This document shows positions 38,484 to 48,765 of a DNA stretch of 64,000 nt, in pieces. Source of the stretch: Providencia sneebia DSM 19967 (GTDB lineage: Bacteria; Pseudomonadota; Gammaproteobacteria; Enterobacterales; Enterobacteriaceae); contig NZ_CM001773.1 in NCBI RefSeq assembly GCF_000314895.2, forward strand, positions 122,441-186,440, written 5' to 3'. A model generated the notes under the pieces. The model ran no database searches and was not told the origin of the DNA. It worked only from the letters and a program-made list of their open reading frames with translations. A program made the translations under genes and the position numbers. Within the stretch, counting starts at the first letter, position 1. Each line of letters begins with the position of its first letter.

Positions 38484-39239
38484 ATGAAAGTGCTTGTTAC
38501 TCGGCCTGAACCTGCTGGCATAGAGTTAGCTTCAATGCTCAATACAAGAGGTCATGAAGCTTACGCTTTACCGCTTATCAGCATTGAGCCGAGTGCAGAA
38601 TTAACCTTGCTGAGCTCGAAACTGAATCAGCTTGATAAACATGATTTAGTGTTTCTTTTATCCAAAAATGCAGTCTGGTATGCAAATTTAGTCCTTCAAC
38701 AAACAGGACGCAACTGGTCAGATAAGCTATTCTACTATGGTATAGGTCGTTCAACTGGCCGTTATTTTCAAGAAATGACAGGACTCCCAATCCGCTGGCC
38801 TGAGTGCGGCGAAACGAGTGAGGCATTACTTAGCCTTCCTGAATTACAATTTCTTGAAGGTAAACAAGCGCTTTTATTACGCGGTAATGGCGGAAGAGAA
38901 CTTCTTGCTTCAACGTTGAGGTCAAGAGGTGCTCAAGTTGAATATTGTGAATGTTATTCAAGACACCCTGTTTTCTATGATAAAACAGAATTTAATCAAC
39001 AGTGGATGAATATTAACATTACCGATATTGTGGTGACCAGTGGACAAATATTAACCCAATTAAACTCATTAATTGCTGAGAATACAAAAGAGTGGTGGTT
39101 TAGCCGCCGTTTAATGGTTGTCAGCAAACGAATTGCAGACCAAGCCCGCCAATATGGATGGCAAAGGGTCTGTGTGGCAAATAGCGCAGATAATAATGCT
39201 TTATTAGAAGCATTACTCTCAACCGACATGGGATGCTAA
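38484..39239 (+). CDS. hemD: Uroporphyrinogen-III synthase HemD
   Basis: Closes hydroxymethylbilane with inversion of ring D to give uroporphyrinogen III. This family is poorly conserved; the recognisable parts are VTRPEPAGIELASML at the N-terminus, FLLSKNAVWYA, LLLRGNGGRELLA and the late VVTSGQILTQL. Length (251 aa) fits E. coli (246). It starts immediately after hemC with AAGG overlapping the hemC stop and is followed 3 bases later by hemX. Confidence 0.93.
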   Translation: MKVLVTRPEPAGIELASMLNTRGHEAYALPLISIEPSAELTLLSSKLNQLDKHDLVFLLSKNAVWYANLVLQQTGRNWSDKLFYYGIGRSTGRYFQEMTGLPIRWPECGETSEALLSLPELQFLEGKQALLLRGNGGRELLASTLRSRGAQVEYCECYSRHPVFYDKTEFNQQWMNINITDIVVTSGQILTQLNSLIAENTKEWWFSRRLMVVSKRIADQARQYGWQRVCVANSADNNALLEALLSTDMGC

Positions 39240-39242
39240 TTT

Positions 39243-40484
39243 ATGACGGAACACAATAAATCTACCGAGACGGTCAATAATGAAGCCGCGACAGGTTCAC
39301 AAACCGAGCCAAAAACTCAGCCGTCTTCGGAACAAAAACGTTCTGGTCTTATCGGCAGTGTCATTGCTATCGCGGTGATCATCGCTATTGGTGGTGGTAT
39401 CTATTATTTCACTCAACAAAATAATGCAAAACTCGTCAATGAAAACAACGAATTAAAGCAACAAATGAGTGAACTTATTGAACAACAAAAAATTGATAGA
39501 CAACGTTTAAATGCTTTAATTGATGCACAATCTGAAAGCAAATCACATGCTAAAGAATATGAAGAGCAGCTCAACCGCCGCATGCATGAATTACAAGCGC
39601 ATGTTAATGCATTATCAAGTTCAGATGTCAAAAATTGGTTATTGGCTCAAGCGGACTTTATGGTGAAAATGGCAGGCAGAAAACTTTGGAATGATCATGA
39701 TCCGATGACTGCGGCAGTTCTATTAAAAAGTGCTGACTCAAGTCTTGCTGAGATGAATGACCCAAGTCTGCTTGATATTCGCAAATCTATTACTCATGAT
39801 ATTGCGAATTTATCAGCAATTAATCAAATTGATTATGACGGCATTATTTTACGTCTCAATCAATTGAGTAACGAAGTTGATAACTTGCGCCTTGCTGATT
39901 TAAATAGCGGCGATGCAAAAGCAGATGAAAGTACTGAAGTTTCAGACAATATTGATGATTGGAAACAAAACCTCGCACGTAGCTGGAAAAATTTCACCAA
40001 TGATTTCATTACAGTACGTGCTCGCGATGGCTCCGAAGCACCTTTATTAGCCCCTAATCAAGATATCTATCTGCGTGAAAATATTCGTTCTCAATTGCTG
40101 ATCGCGGCACAAGCCGTACCGCGTTATCAAGAAGAAACCTATAAACAATCTTTAGAACAGGTTTCTACGTGGGTTCGTGCTTATTTCAATGTTGAAGCAC
40201 CTGAAACTAAGGCTTTCCTTTCTGAAGTTGACCAACTGATTGATCAACCTATTGCAACAGAGATGCCTGACGCTCTAGAAAGCCAAGCGAAATTAGAAAA
40301 AGTCATGCAAACTCGCGTGCGTAATTTACTCTCCCAATCAAAAGACAGTGCTCCGGCACCGGCTGCTGTCGTAGAAGAACAGCAACCTAGCAAAGAAGAT
40401 GTTAAAGAAGCAGAGAAAGCTGAAACTCAACAATCTGCGGCTCCAGTTGCTGCACCTGCTAGTCAACAGAAGGGGTCATTATGA
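39243..40484 (+). CDS. hemX: Membrane protein HemX
   Basis: Single-pass inner-membrane protein encoded with the haem genes; once called a putative uroporphyrinogen methylase, its activity is unproven. After a charged 33-residue N-terminus there is one membrane span (about residues 35-57, [20 protein letters not shown]), then a coiled coil (60-125) and a periplasmic HemX domain with [15 protein letters not shown]. The C-terminus is a Pro/Ala/Glu/Gln-rich tail. Length is 413 aa (E. coli 393). It overlaps hemY by 4 bases (ATGA). Confidence 0.93.
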   Translation: MTEHNKSTETVNNEAATGSQTEPKTQPSSEQKRSGLIGSVIAIAVIIAIGGGIYYFTQQNNAKLVNENNELKQQMSELIEQQKIDRQRLNALIDAQSESKSHAKEYEEQLNRRMHELQAHVNALSSSDVKNWLLAQADFMVKMAGRKLWNDHDPMTAAVLLKSADSSLAEMNDPSLLDIRKSITHDIANLSAINQIDYDGIILRLNQLSNEVDNLRLADLNSGDAKADESTEVSDNIDDWKQNLARSWKNFTNDFITVRARDGSEAPLLAPNQDIYLRENIRSQLLIAAQAVPRYQEETYKQSLEQVSTWVRAYFNVEAPETKAFLSEVDQLIDQPIATEMPDALESQAKLEKVMQTRVRNLLSQSKDSAPAPAAVVEEQQPSKEDVKEAEKAETQQSAAPVAAPASQQKGSL

Positions 40485-41674
40485 TTAAGATATTAATACT
40501 CTTCATTGTATTGATTGCCGGGATCATCTTAGGTCCAATTATGGCGGGTCATCAAGGTTACGTTTTTATCCGTACAGATGATTACGATATTACAACCAGT
40601 GTGACTAGCCTTGTGTTGTGCTTTATTATCTTGCAGTTTATCTTGCTCTTTTTGGGCTGGTGTTATCGCCGTTTTATGAGCACAACATCCCGAACTAAAG
40701 GGTGGATGAGTGGCCGTAAATATCATAAAGCGCATACGCAAACACAAAAAGCATTACTTAAGCTAGCTGAAGGTGACTTTGATCAGGTGGAAAAATTAAT
40801 GAGCAAACATGCTGATTTTTCACAACAACCTGTCATTAATTATCTTCTCGCCGCAGAAGCAGCTCAACAACGCGGGGATGAATATCGGACTCACCAATAT
40901 CTTGATAAAGCAGCTGAAGTGGCAGGAAATGACCAGCTCCCTGTCGATATTACCCGAGTTCGAATTCAACTTGCAGAAGGCGAAGTTCATGCTGCACGCA
41001 ACGGAATTGATAAACTCATCGACCAAGCACCAAGACACCCCGAAATTTTACGTCTTGCCGAACAAGCCTATTTACGTTCCGGCGCTTATCAAACATTGAT
41101 TGAATTATTGCCTGTCATTGCAAAAGTCCAACTCCATACGGAGGATGAGCTAGAAGCGTTGAGATTAAAAGCTTATAAAGGTTTAATGAATCAATATATG
41201 GCTGAAAGCGGTAGTGATGGACTACAAAAATGGTGGAAGTCTCAACCTCGTAAAATTCGCCAAGAAATCGCCTTACAATCTTTCTTAGCTGAACATTTAA
41301 TTGAATGTGATGATATGGACAGCGCTGAAAAGATTATTATTGGCGGCTTAAAACAGCAGTATGATGAGCGCTTGTTATTATTAGCACCAAGACTGCGTAG
41401 TGATAACCCTGAAGCGCTTGAAAAAGTGTTAAAACAACTGCTGAAACAAACAGGCGCAACACCTCTTTTGAACAGTACGCTTGGACAAATTGCACTACAT
41501 CATGCCCAATGGGAACAAGCAGAGACTTATTTCAAAGCGGCCCTTGCCCAACGTTTTGATGCTCATGATGCTGCATGGCTTGCAGATGCGCTTGATAAGT
41601 TACATAAAGCTGAAGAAGCGGCAAAAATTCGCCAAGAAGCATTGTTGCATTCTCTGCAAAAAGAGCGTTCATAA
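40481..41674 (+). CDS. hemY: HemY family TPR membrane protein
   Basis: Inner-membrane protein with two N-terminal hydrophobic segments (residues 2-22 and 42-62) and a cytoplasmic array of tetratricopeptide-like helices. It is distinct from Gram-positive HemY (protoporphyrinogen oxidase). In E. coli the protein is linked to late porphyrin steps, but the mechanism is unsettled. Length is 397 aa (E. coli 398). It is last in hemCDXY and is followed by a strong terminator at 41702-41731. Confidence 0.93.
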   Translation: MIKILILFIVLIAGIILGPIMAGHQGYVFIRTDDYDITTSVTSLVLCFIILQFILLFLGWCYRRFMSTTSRTKGWMSGRKYHKAHTQTQKALLKLAEGDFDQVEKLMSKHADFSQQPVINYLLAAEAAQQRGDEYRTHQYLDKAAEVAGNDQLPVDITRVRIQLAEGEVHAARNGIDKLIDQAPRHPEILRLAEQAYLRSGAYQTLIELLPVIAKVQLHTEDELEALRLKAYKGLMNQYMAESGSDGLQKWWKSQPRKIRQEIALQSFLAEHLIECDDMDSAEKIIIGGLKQQYDERLLLLAPRLRSDNPEALEKVLKQLLKQTGATPLLNSTLGQIALHHAQWEQAETYFKAALAQRFDAHDAAWLADALDKLHKAEEAAKIRQEALLHSLQKERS

Positions 41675-41701
41675 TCTAGCACTTTTGCAATCGCTTTCAT
41701 C

Positions 41702-41731
41702 AAGCGCCACCAAACGGGTGGCGCTTTTTTT
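41702..41731 (+). terminator. Rho-independent terminator of hemCDXY
   Basis: AAGCGCCACC and GGTGGCGCTT form a 10-bp GC-rich stem around a 5-nt loop, followed by TTTTT. A textbook terminator 28 bases beyond hemY. Confidence 0.9.
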
Positions 41732-42059
41732 GAAAGGCAGTATCTATTTAAAGCCCTTTAATTTCATCTTTCTTTCACTACTCGCTTCAACTTTTATCTA
41801 TTCCATAAATTAAAGCATGATTAATATATTTTATATTTATCAATAAAAGAGAGTTTTTAGTTAATGATTATAATAATACCGACCAATTTATAATTATATA
41901 TTTATCAAACAAACACCACATATTGATAATCGCAAAAAGCGAAAAAAACCTATTTTCGCCTAACCTCAAACAAAATGGCGCTGGCTATGTAATAAGACAT
42001 TCACATAGTGTATAAATGATAGTAACTCTAGATGATTTAAACGAACTCAGGATATCAAT

Positions 42060-42287
42060 ATGAATGTAATTAAAACTATCTGGCGCTGGATAATCGCAAC
42101 ACCTAACCGATTACAGATATTTTTTGATCTTATTCTTTTAATTCTATCACCCTTTATATTTATCTCAGTGATTGGCTTTAATACTGAAGATTTGAATAAA
42201 GATATCTTTATTATTACATTCATTATTCTTTGCTATACCTACATCACCCGTTGGTTCAGCAAATGGTTTTGTAGAAAACAACATTAA
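42060..42287 (+). CDS. Small membrane protein, unknown
   Basis: A 75-aa protein not recognised by me. It has a basic, Trp-rich N-terminus (MNVIKTIWRWIIATPNRLQ), two hydrophobic spans (about residues 20-38 and 49-63) and a basic C-terminus (TRWFSKWFCRKQH), suggesting a two-span hairpin with both ends in the cytoplasm. AGGA lies 9 bases before the ATG. It stands alone between the hemCDXY terminator and glmZ. Such isolated small membrane proteins are often stress-related, but nothing here proves that. Confidence 0.55.
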   Translation: MNVIKTIWRWIIATPNRLQIFFDLILLILSPFIFISVIGFNTEDLNKDIFIITFIILCYTYITRWFSKWFCRKQH

Positions 42288-42446
42288 TTGTTATGCAAGA
42301 TGATCCCAAGACACTGAAATTGAGATGGTGACTTGGGATTTTGATTCATTTAGTAGGTTAGCTGCATGTGATCAGGTAAATTACTATTACTAACCATTGC
42401 CCACGCAGATAAAAGACAAGAAAAAATACATTAACCTAATAGCCAC

Positions 42447-42656
42447 AAAAAAAACACCTGCCCATTCTTGGCAGGTGTAAATATACAATCAGGTCTACAG
42501 ACGGATAGTGCCTCACTCAACGTTACGTCCACGAGTTGATGAGAAGAAATCAGTTCTTGTTCATCTAAATTGGACAATAGGCACCAATTATTGGCTTTGC
42601 GTCATCCCTGGGTTTATGAAGCAAAGCTGTCATAATAAGTAGGATGAGCAATCTAC
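42447..42656 (-). ncRNA. glmZ: Small RNA GlmZ
   Basis: Hfq-dependent sRNA of about 210 nt that activates glmS translation and is cut by RNase E with RapZ. The 5' end GTAGATTGCTCATCC, the CATAAACnCnGGnATGACGCA segment and the ACGTTGAGTGAGGCAC pairing region follow E. coli GlmZ. The 3' end is a terminator stem ACACCTGCC/GGCAGGTGT followed by eight T residues (42447-42454). Its location near hemY and the argX tRNA operon is that of E. coli glmZ. It has a sigma-54 promoter (42668-42683) with its start predicted at 42656. Confidence 0.88.
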
Positions 42657-42667
42657 ATAATAGATAT

Positions 42668-42683
42668 TGCAGGATACGTGCCA
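42668..42683 (-). promoter_or_regulatory. Sigma-54 promoter of glmZ
   Basis: On the minus strand TTGGCACGTATCCTGCA has the -24 GG and -12 GC dinucleotides with exactly 10 bases between them. The -12 element lies about 12 bases before the predicted GlmZ 5' end. No good sigma-70 -10 is positioned for the same start. Together with the upstream sites this predicts control by RpoN and the GlrR activator. Confidence 0.75.
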
Positions 42684-42830
42684 ACTTTTCGTTAAACTAA
42701 AATACTTTAGTTTTTTCACTAAATTTCAGCTAATTACTCCCATCACAACACTTTAACGCTTTGTGTTTTTCTACTTAATATTATCAAAGCAACAAAGATA
42801 TCGTTAAGAGACAAAACCACTACAATTAAG

Positions 42831-42911
42831 TGTCTCAATTAAGAGACGTAAAATATCAATTAATAATTTATTGTTATAAATCAAAAGGTAATATGTCTCC
42901 ATTTGGAGACG
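42831..42911. promoter_or_regulatory. Two GlrR-type activator sites upstream of glmZ
   Basis: TGTCTCAATTAAGAGACG (42831-42848) and TGTCTCCATTTGGAGACG (42894-42911) each fit TGTC-N10-GACA with one mismatch and share the palindrome GTCTC-N6-GAGAC. A half site with GAGACA lies at 42796-42813. They are 150-230 bases upstream of the -24 element, the usual distance for an RpoN enhancer. I saw no clear IHF site between them and the promoter. Confidence 0.7.
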
Positions 42912-43097
42912 CGACAACTTGTGTTTGTATCAATATCGCGACACCCACCAATTTAAGGAGTAAAAAAACAAATAGAAACAGTCAGTTATTACGCTATATG
43001 CTTTGAAAACATGGAATAATTTATAGAGATAATTTATAGAGATAAATAATCAGTAAATTATCTGCTCTGATTGGTCATTAAACTTATCGTGATATGA

Positions 43098-43217
43098 ATG
43101 AAAACTAAGCCAGTAAGAGGCTCGAATTTATTTGGTAGTGATTCAAAAATAACGCTAGAAAATAAATGGAATGCTGTTATTGCAGATTACATTCGCAATG
43201 TTTTTAGCTATGAATGA
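43098..43217 (+). CDS. Possible 39-residue small protein
   Basis: An ATG opens a 39-codon frame with plausible codon use (MKTKPVRGSNLFGSDSK, then ENKWNAVIADYIRNVF) ending in TGA, in the otherwise empty stretch between the GlrR sites and the tRNA operon. No good ribosome site precedes it and I recognise no family. A 13-base tandem repeat AATTTATAGAGAT lies at about 43018-43044. It could equally be a gene remnant or chance. Confidence 0.2.
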   Translation: MKTKPVRGSNLFGSDSKITLENKWNAVIADYIRNVFSYE

Positions 43218-43256
43218 TTATGAAATAGTATTAGAAAAGTGATATCTCAGAAATGC

Positions 43257-43285
43257 AAAAACCCCGCTTATAAAAGCGGGGTTTT
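43257..43285 (-). terminator. Terminator of the argX-proM tRNA operon
   Basis: On the minus strand AAAACCCCGCTT pairs with AAGCGGGGTTTTT around a short loop. It lies just past the tRNA-Pro 3' end. Confidence 0.9.
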
Positions 43286-43291
43286 CTAAAT

Positions 43292-43368
43292 TGGTCGGCG
43301 AGAGAGGATTCGAACCTCCGACCCACTGGTCCCAAACCAGTTGCGCTACCAAGCTGCGCTACTCGCCG
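43292..43368 (-). tRNA. proM: tRNA-Pro (TGG)
   Basis: 77-nt cloverleaf starting CGGCGAGTAGCGCAGC, anticodon loop TTTGGGA with anticodon TGG, T-loop GTTCGAATC and encoded CCA. Last gene of the four-tRNA operon, as E. coli proM. Confidence 0.97.
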
Positions 43369-43415
43369 AAATTTGAAGCTTGTTCGATTAAGTTGGTTAA
43401 TCGAATATTTTTTTG

Positions 43416-43501
43416 TGGTGCGAAAGGGGGGACTTGAACCCCCACGTCCTAGGGACACTAACACCTGAAGCTAGCGCGTCTACCAATTCCGCCACCCTCG
43501 C
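43416..43501 (-). tRNA. leuT: tRNA-Leu (CAG)
   Basis: 86-nt class II tRNA with a long variable arm (TGTCCCTAGGACG), anticodon CAG in CTTCAGGT, and encoded CCA. The acceptor stem GCGAGGG/CTTTCGC contains two G-T wobbles. E. coli leuT is one base longer in the variable arm. Confidence 0.96.
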
Positions 43502-43516
43502 AATGTCACAAAAAAA

Positions 43517-43593
43517 TGGGGTGGCTAATGGGACTCGAACCCACGACAACTGGAATCACAATCCAGGGCTCTACCAACTGAGCTATAGCCACC
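43517..43593 (-). tRNA. hisR: tRNA-His (GTG)
   Basis: 77-nt tRNA with the extra 5' G that marks tRNA-His (GGTGGCTATAGCTC), anticodon GTG in ATTGTGATT, and encoded CCA. Same position as E. coli hisR. Confidence 0.97.
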
Positions 43594-43672
43594 ATAACAT
43601 CACTTTTTTCAAAGCGTTATTATATTACTACATACAACTTCGTTTTGCCAACCGTAGAAGCACGCTATTTAA

Positions 43673-43749
<77 letters not shown>

Positions 43750-43770
43750 TTAACGCCGTTGCGGGAGAGG

Positions 43771-43799
43771 ATAGTACGGACTTAATCACTCTATGTCTA
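43771..43799 (-). promoter_or_regulatory. Promoter of the argX tRNA operon
   Basis: On the minus strand TAGACA and TACTAT lie 17 bases apart, followed by a C-rich discriminator (CCTCTCCCGC). About 20 bases remain to the tRNA-Arg 5' end. Confidence 0.65.
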
Positions 43800-43848
43800 G
43801 TCCTTTTTTTAAAAAAATATCGATTGATTGCCTTTTATTCATTTCGTC

Positions 43849-43878
43849 GATAAAGAGAGCATTTTTGCCCTCTTTATC
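43849..43878 (-). terminator. Hairpin after yifK
   Basis: GATAAAGAG and CTCTTTATC form a 9-bp stem with a 12-nt loop, 22 bases past the yifK stop. There is no T-tract on the minus strand, so read-through from yifK into the tRNA operon may occur. Confidence 0.35.
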
Positions 43879-43900
43879 TCGACACAATGATAAGTAAAGA

Positions 43901-45291
43901 TTACAAATCACTAACACTATTTTTTGTTTTCTTGTGATTAATTGCACGGATCAGAAAATATAGCACCGAAACAGCTAATAAAAATATCGCGCCGACAATC
44001 AAAGATAAGCGAGTATCAGGATTAATCGCCATCCCGACCAATACACAGGCTAAAAACAGCAATGTTGCATAGTTTACCCATGGAAAAAGAATTGACTTGA
44101 ATGGATGACCTACAAGCTTATCTTTGTTTCTTTGGCGAAAGTACAGCTGGCTTGTCAAAATCACCAGCCATGGCACCATGCCAGGAAGTACACTCGCACT
44201 GTAGACATAAACAAATACTTTTTCAGGGTTTGGAATGATGTAATTTAAGCTAGAACCTGCAATGAGACACAGAATAGTAAAACCAACACAACGCGCTGGC
44301 ACACCATTTCGAGTCAGTTTCAACATAGATTGTGGTAGTTGTTTGTTTTGTGCCAAAGCATACAGCATACGGCCACCACTATACATCCCACTATTACAAC
44401 CCGAAAGTGCAGCGGTTAACACAACAAAGTTGATTACAGCAGCCGCTGAAACAATGCCAACTTTCGCGAAGGTTAACACAAAAGGACTGCCCTGCTGCCC
44501 GACTTCTGTCCATGGGAACAGCGTGACTACAATGAAAATAGCACCGACATAAAAAATCAGAATACGCCATAGGATATTATTGATTGCTTTTCTCAATGTC
44601 ACTTGTGGGTTTTTCGCTTCACCCGCAGTGATCCCGACTAGCTCAACACCTTGATACGAGGCAACAACAATACATAATGCAAATAAGAAACCTTTCCAGC
44701 CACCGGCAAAAAATCCGCCATGTTCAGTCAAATTAGATAAGCCAATAGGCTCGAAATTGTTACCAATTCCCAAAAAAATCAAACCCAAGCCGATTAAAAT
44801 CATCACCACAATGGTGGTCACTTTTATCATGGCAAACCAAAACTCTAACTCACCATATAAGCGCACAGCAGCCAAGTTCGCCAATGCGACTAATGTTACC
44901 GCTATGATGGCAAAAACCCACTGTGGCACATCAGGGAACCAATATTCCGCATAAACACCAATTGCGGTGATCTCTGATATCCCAACAGCAACCCACATGA
45001 ACCAGTAGCCCCATGCCGTTAAGCATCCCCAAAAAGGGCTTAGATATTTATAGCCGAAGGAAGCAAACGATCCCGTTACGGGCTCGACAAAAAGCATCTC
45101 ACCCATTGAGCGCATGATAAAAAGACAAATATGCCCGCAATAATGTAGGCAAGTAAAACGGAAGGACCTGCCCATTTCAATGTGCTAGCAGATCCCATAA
45201 ATAGGCCTACGCCAATGGTGCCACCTAGCGCAATAAGCTCTATATGACGAGCCTCTAGCCCTCGCTGGAGTCCTTTTTGCGAATTCTCCAT
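43901..45291 (-). pseudogene. yifK: Amino acid permease YifK, single frameshift
   Basis: APC-family permease; E. coli ThrP/YifK carries threonine and serine. The first 65 codons ([21 protein letters not shown] onward) read well, then the frame breaks at a T5 run (plus strand A5 at 45119-45123). The family sequence resumes as [19 protein letters not shown] in the next frame and continues to 43901. Adding one T restores an intact permease of about 463 aa (E. coli 461) with 12 helices. I start at ATG 45291, 5 bases after AGGGG. It lies between wecG and argX as in E. coli. A sequencing error is the leading explanation. Confidence 0.9.
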
Positions 45292-45534
45292 AAATTCCCC
45301 TGTCATTGTTCGAATATAAGGTCATGGCTTATGAATATTTATAATAATAAGCATGATAACTAATGATGAAACAACTCTCTTTTGACTAAAAAACGTTCAC
45401 ATTCTGAGTTGAAGTTACAAACCCAGTCACTATACGTATTTTTGAAGAATAATAAAAATAATTGAAATAAGAGATTGGGGAAATATTCGATTTGAAGGGC
45501 ATTTAATTTTGATATGGCGTAATAAAACAAAATC

Positions 45535-45568
45535 GTCACGATACAAGGCGTGATTATTGTACCGTGAC
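45535..45568 (-). terminator. Terminator at the end of the ECA cluster
   Basis: On the minus strand GTCACGGTACAA pairs with TTGTATCGTGAC (one G-U) around a 10-nt loop and is followed by GATTTTGTTTT. It lies 16 bases beyond wecG. The bases 45292-45534, before yifK, should hold the yifK promoter but nothing is clear. Confidence 0.65.
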
Positions 45569-45583
45569 AGGTCACTTGATGAA

Positions 45584-46321
45584 TTACAGCTTACCACCAT
45601 AGTAATAAGCTAAAAATTTCAATAACTTAAATTGTCTTTTAATGCGGGTAGGTTGAGCTAATAAACGGTAAAGCCATTCTAGCCCCATATTTTGCCATAC
45701 TTTAGGCGCGCGTTTGACGTGTCCTGTAAATACATCATAAGTACCACCAACGCCCATATATAAAGCATCAGGCAGAACTTTACGGCAATCACGCATAAAT
45801 ACTTCTTGTTTAGGCGACCCCATTGCAACAGTGACAATTTTTGCGCCACTTGCACGAATTCGTTCAAACAACGCATCTCTATCTTCTGCTGTAAAGTAAC
45901 CGTCTTGCGAACCAACAATATTCACATTCCATTGCGCTCTCAGCTTATTTTCAGTCTGCTCTAAAATCTCAGGTTTACCGCCAACTAAAAAGACCGGAGT
46001 GCCTTCTTCTCCAGCCCTTTCCATTAATGCTTCCCACAAATCCGCCCCCGCAATACGGGACACATCAGCTTGTGGATATTTACGGCGAATAGCCCGCACA
46101 ATACTGATGCCATCGGCATAAAGATATTCGGCCTGCCCCATGAGTTCATTCAACGCGGCATCATTTTCTGCTGTCATTACTTTTTCAGCATTGATTGCGA
46201 CTAGCGTTCCTGCTTTTGTTTCACCACCAGCAAATAAGTGATCCAAGAATTGCCCCATATCTTTAAAACCCCAGATTTGGTGCCCTCTAATTGTATATTG
46301 TGGAATGGATTGCAGTTCCAT
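45584..46321 (-). CDS. wecG: ECA ManNAcA transferase WecG
   Basis: Transfers N-acetylmannosaminuronic acid from UDP-ManNAcA to lipid I, giving ECA lipid II. It belongs to the WecG/TagA/CpsF family (GT26). Conserved parts are [46 protein letters not shown] and [12 protein letters not shown]. Length is 245 aa (E. coli 246). It is the last gene of the ECA run, 9 bases after wzyE. Confidence 0.95.
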   Translation of the reverse strand: MELQSIPQYTIRGHQIWGFKDMGQFLDHLFAGGETKAGTLVAINAEKVMTAENDAALNELMGQAEYLYADGISIVRAIRRKYPQADVSRIAGADLWEALMERAGEEGTPVFLVGGKPEILEQTENKLRAQWNVNIVGSQDGYFTAEDRDALFERIRASGAKIVTVAMGSPKQEVFMRDCRKVLPDALYMGVGGTYDVFTGHVKRAPKVWQNMGLEWLYRLLAQPTRIKRQFKLLKFLAYYYGGKL

Positions 46322-46330
46322 AATGCTCCT

Positions 46331-47686
46331 TTAGCGGCTTTCGCAACGTTGATTTCTTAAATAAGAAATCGTTTTTTCACGAATAAGTCCCGCGCTTTCA
46401 AATAACCAATAGAGTAATTTCGCCAGAATCAAACAAAGTCCGAAGATAAGGCAGAAAAAAACCACTCGTGACACAAAGGAATCAACACCTTCACGAGCTA
46501 AAACAATCATGTTAAAAATGGCGCCAAAACAGAATGCTTGCATAATTGCTGTCTTGTAACGATTTGATTCTTTGAGGCTTAAATTATAAATCCAATCAAA
46601 CCATTTAATAATCAATCCCACCACGATAGCACCTAGAGGAATGAATAACACGCCTCCCATCACCACCAAAGAGCCAATCAAAGTAGGTGAAATCGCCAGC
46701 CCAGAATGGTTATTCAACACTTCCCATGTAAAATAGTTTGCTGAATTAAGCACCACATCAGGGCGTTCTGGCCATACCCATGATGGTATAAAGACATAGA
46801 AATCGCGAATAATCGGTGCTAAACCTTGGAATTCAATATTGTCATAATGGCTCAATAGTAGCGCCAAATTCTCCCAAGGAGAGAAAGTATCTCTTGTCAG
46901 ATATAGGAAGGTATAAAAGGCTTCTGCGCCGCTAACATCTAATCCATAACGTTTTAACGCTAGCCAGAACATACCAACAATACTTGCAACACCTGCCGCC
47001 GCCAACATCCAAAGCGTTATCCAGCCCCTCACAATGCCGATAAATAAAAATAAGGCAAAAGCGATAATGATATTTGCTCGAGTTCCACCAACGATAACAT
47101 AGGTTAAGAAACCAAATGCAACGGTACTAACAAGGAAAAATATCCACCGTTTTTGGGTTGGTCGTAGAAAATAGACAATCAACATTGCGGGGATAAAGAA
47201 GTAGAAAAACCGCTTCAATGCGACCCCAGAAACTTGGCTAGAAAAAATCTGGCTATAAGATTTAAGCTTAAATAATAAAAAGCCATTTTGTAGGAAGAAG
47301 ATACCGACCGTCACTACAGCCACTAATATCAACAAAAAACAGGTTAAATTGGTTTCAACTTTGTTCATCGTAAATAATGGACGACTTACGGTCGAAACAT
47401 TTTTAGTCAGCCGTGTTTTATAAGTGACATAGTAGATGGCATAAAAGCTGGTTGCAGCCAATTGAGCATAAAGCAAATATTCAGCAGGTACCACTTTGAC
47501 ATCAAACTGAAACACCAGCGCACAAGTTAATGGAAAACCAAAATAAAAAGTCAGAAAATACAATAAAGAGAAGAAAATATTAAAATTGAAACGCACGCGT
47601 AAGAACTCTTTATAGAGCAACGTGCCAATGAAAATAATAGACAGCAAATAAACAAATGCTAAGCCACCTAATTCAGATAAGGTCAT
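46331..47686 (-). CDS. wzyE: ECA polymerase WzyE
   Basis: Polytopic inner-membrane polymerase that joins ECA trisaccharide repeats on the periplasmic side, with chain length set by WzzE. About 11-12 hydrophobic spans are visible. Near-identical blocks to E. coli include [29 protein letters not shown] and [17 protein letters not shown]. The ATG at 47686 overlaps the wecF stop (ATGA) and gives 451 aa (E. coli 450); a start 12 codons upstream would run deeper into wecF and is unlikely. Confidence 0.95.
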   Translation of the reverse strand: MTLSELGGLAFVYLLSIIFIGTLLYKEFLRVRFNFNIFFSLLYFLTFYFGFPLTCALVFQFDVKVVPAEYLLYAQLAATSFYAIYYVTYKTRLTKNVSTVSRPLFTMNKVETNLTCFLLILVAVVTVGIFFLQNGFLLFKLKSYSQIFSSQVSGVALKRFFYFFIPAMLIVYFLRPTQKRWIFFLVSTVAFGFLTYVIVGGTRANIIIAFALFLFIGIVRGWITLWMLAAAGVASIVGMFWLALKRYGLDVSGAEAFYTFLYLTRDTFSPWENLALLLSHYDNIEFQGLAPIIRDFYVFIPSWVWPERPDVVLNSANYFTWEVLNNHSGLAISPTLIGSLVVMGGVLFIPLGAIVVGLIIKWFDWIYNLSLKESNRYKTAIMQAFCFGAIFNMIVLAREGVDSFVSRVVFFCLIFGLCLILAKLLYWLFESAGLIREKTISYLRNQRCESR

Positions 47687-48765
47687 GCTTGCTCCTCCAA
47701 CATGCCTAGAATAGTTTTCCAACCCTCCGTAAAATTAGGTGCAAAAAAATCAATATGTTGTTTATCAAGCAATGCCATTTGACGTTGAGCTTCATCAACC
47801 AGCCCGACTGAAAGTTCATCGCCATAAAAGAATACAGGAACACTTTGAGCCGTCAGGTCCTGCCAAAACGTATTTTGTCGGCTAATCACAAAGGGAATAC
47901 AAAATTGGATCAACAAACAAACTGTACCAATTCCTTGCTGGCGATTAAAAATAAAATAGCCTAAGTCACATGTTTTTAATAAGTTTAGATAATCACTAAA
48001 CTCCATGCGTTCTTTTAAAATTTCGACCTGATTTGCAGGGAAAAGTGTTTGTGCCGTTTGTTCTACTTGTTGGATATAGTCTTCATTGTTTGCAGGATAT
48101 CCCATCGGCACAATAATTTTAACTTGCTCATCGAATTGCTGTTTAATCGCCTTCAATGCTTCTATATGACGATTAGATTTATCACCGGAGTTACCTAGCA
48201 AAATAGTTAAAGAATTGCCCTGACGAGCTGGGTGCTCATTTAATGTCAGTTCTGGATCCATACGCGTTGGAAAATACAGAATAGAAACCGGAACCTTTGG
48301 ATTCGACTGCTGAAAATAATTAATATCTCCGCGAGTGCCACAGGCACGCCCGACTTTCTTTTGGGCAAGTCGTCGTAAGATATAAAACAGCTTAAATTTC
48401 CACGAACGAGATTCTTCATATAAATCAGCGCCCCAAATATGCCACCAAAATTGGTGAGATTTGATCTTACCCGATAATAGCGCTAACCAAATCGGCGCAT
48501 TAAACTGCCCGTGAAAGAAAAATAAGTTTCTACGGTTAATCTTCGCGCGGCTAATTACCGCATCTGCTATCGCTTTTTTACTCGCAAATACTTCAATATC
48601 CAGTTCAGGATAAGCATCCGCTAACCGAGAATCGAGACTAACCACCATAAAATACGGCTTATGTGATGTGAGGTGCTCTTGGCAGACCACATTATTGAAA
48701 AAAGTCAGCACCGTTTGATTATGGTGAGGGAGATCAGCTCCCAGTACATGTATTAAGGTTGTCAT
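47683..48765 (-). CDS. wecF: ECA Fuc4NAc transferase WecF
   Basis: Glycosyltransferase family 56 enzyme adding Fuc4NAc from TDP-Fuc4NAc to lipid II, completing lipid III. The N-terminus [19 protein letters not shown], the [13 protein letters not shown] motif and the late [13 protein letters not shown] segment are typical. Length is 360 aa (E. coli 359). It overlaps both wzxE (4 bases) and wzyE (4 bases). Confidence 0.95.
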   Translation of the reverse strand: MTTLIHVLGADLPHHNQTVLTFFNNVVCQEHLTSHKPYFMVVSLDSRLADAYPELDIEVFASKKAIADAVISRAKINRRNLFFFHGQFNAPIWLALLSGKIKSHQFWWHIWGADLYEESRSWKFKLFYILRRLAQKKVGRACGTRGDINYFQQSNPKVPVSILYFPTRMDPELTLNEHPARQGNSLTILLGNSGDKSNRHIEALKAIKQQFDEQVKIIVPMGYPANNEDYIQQVEQTAQTLFPANQVEILKERMEFSDYLNLLKTCDLGYFIFNRQQGIGTVCLLIQFCIPFVISRQNTFWQDLTAQSVPVFFYGDELSVGLVDEAQRQMALLDKQHIDFFAPNFTEGWKTILGMLEEQA

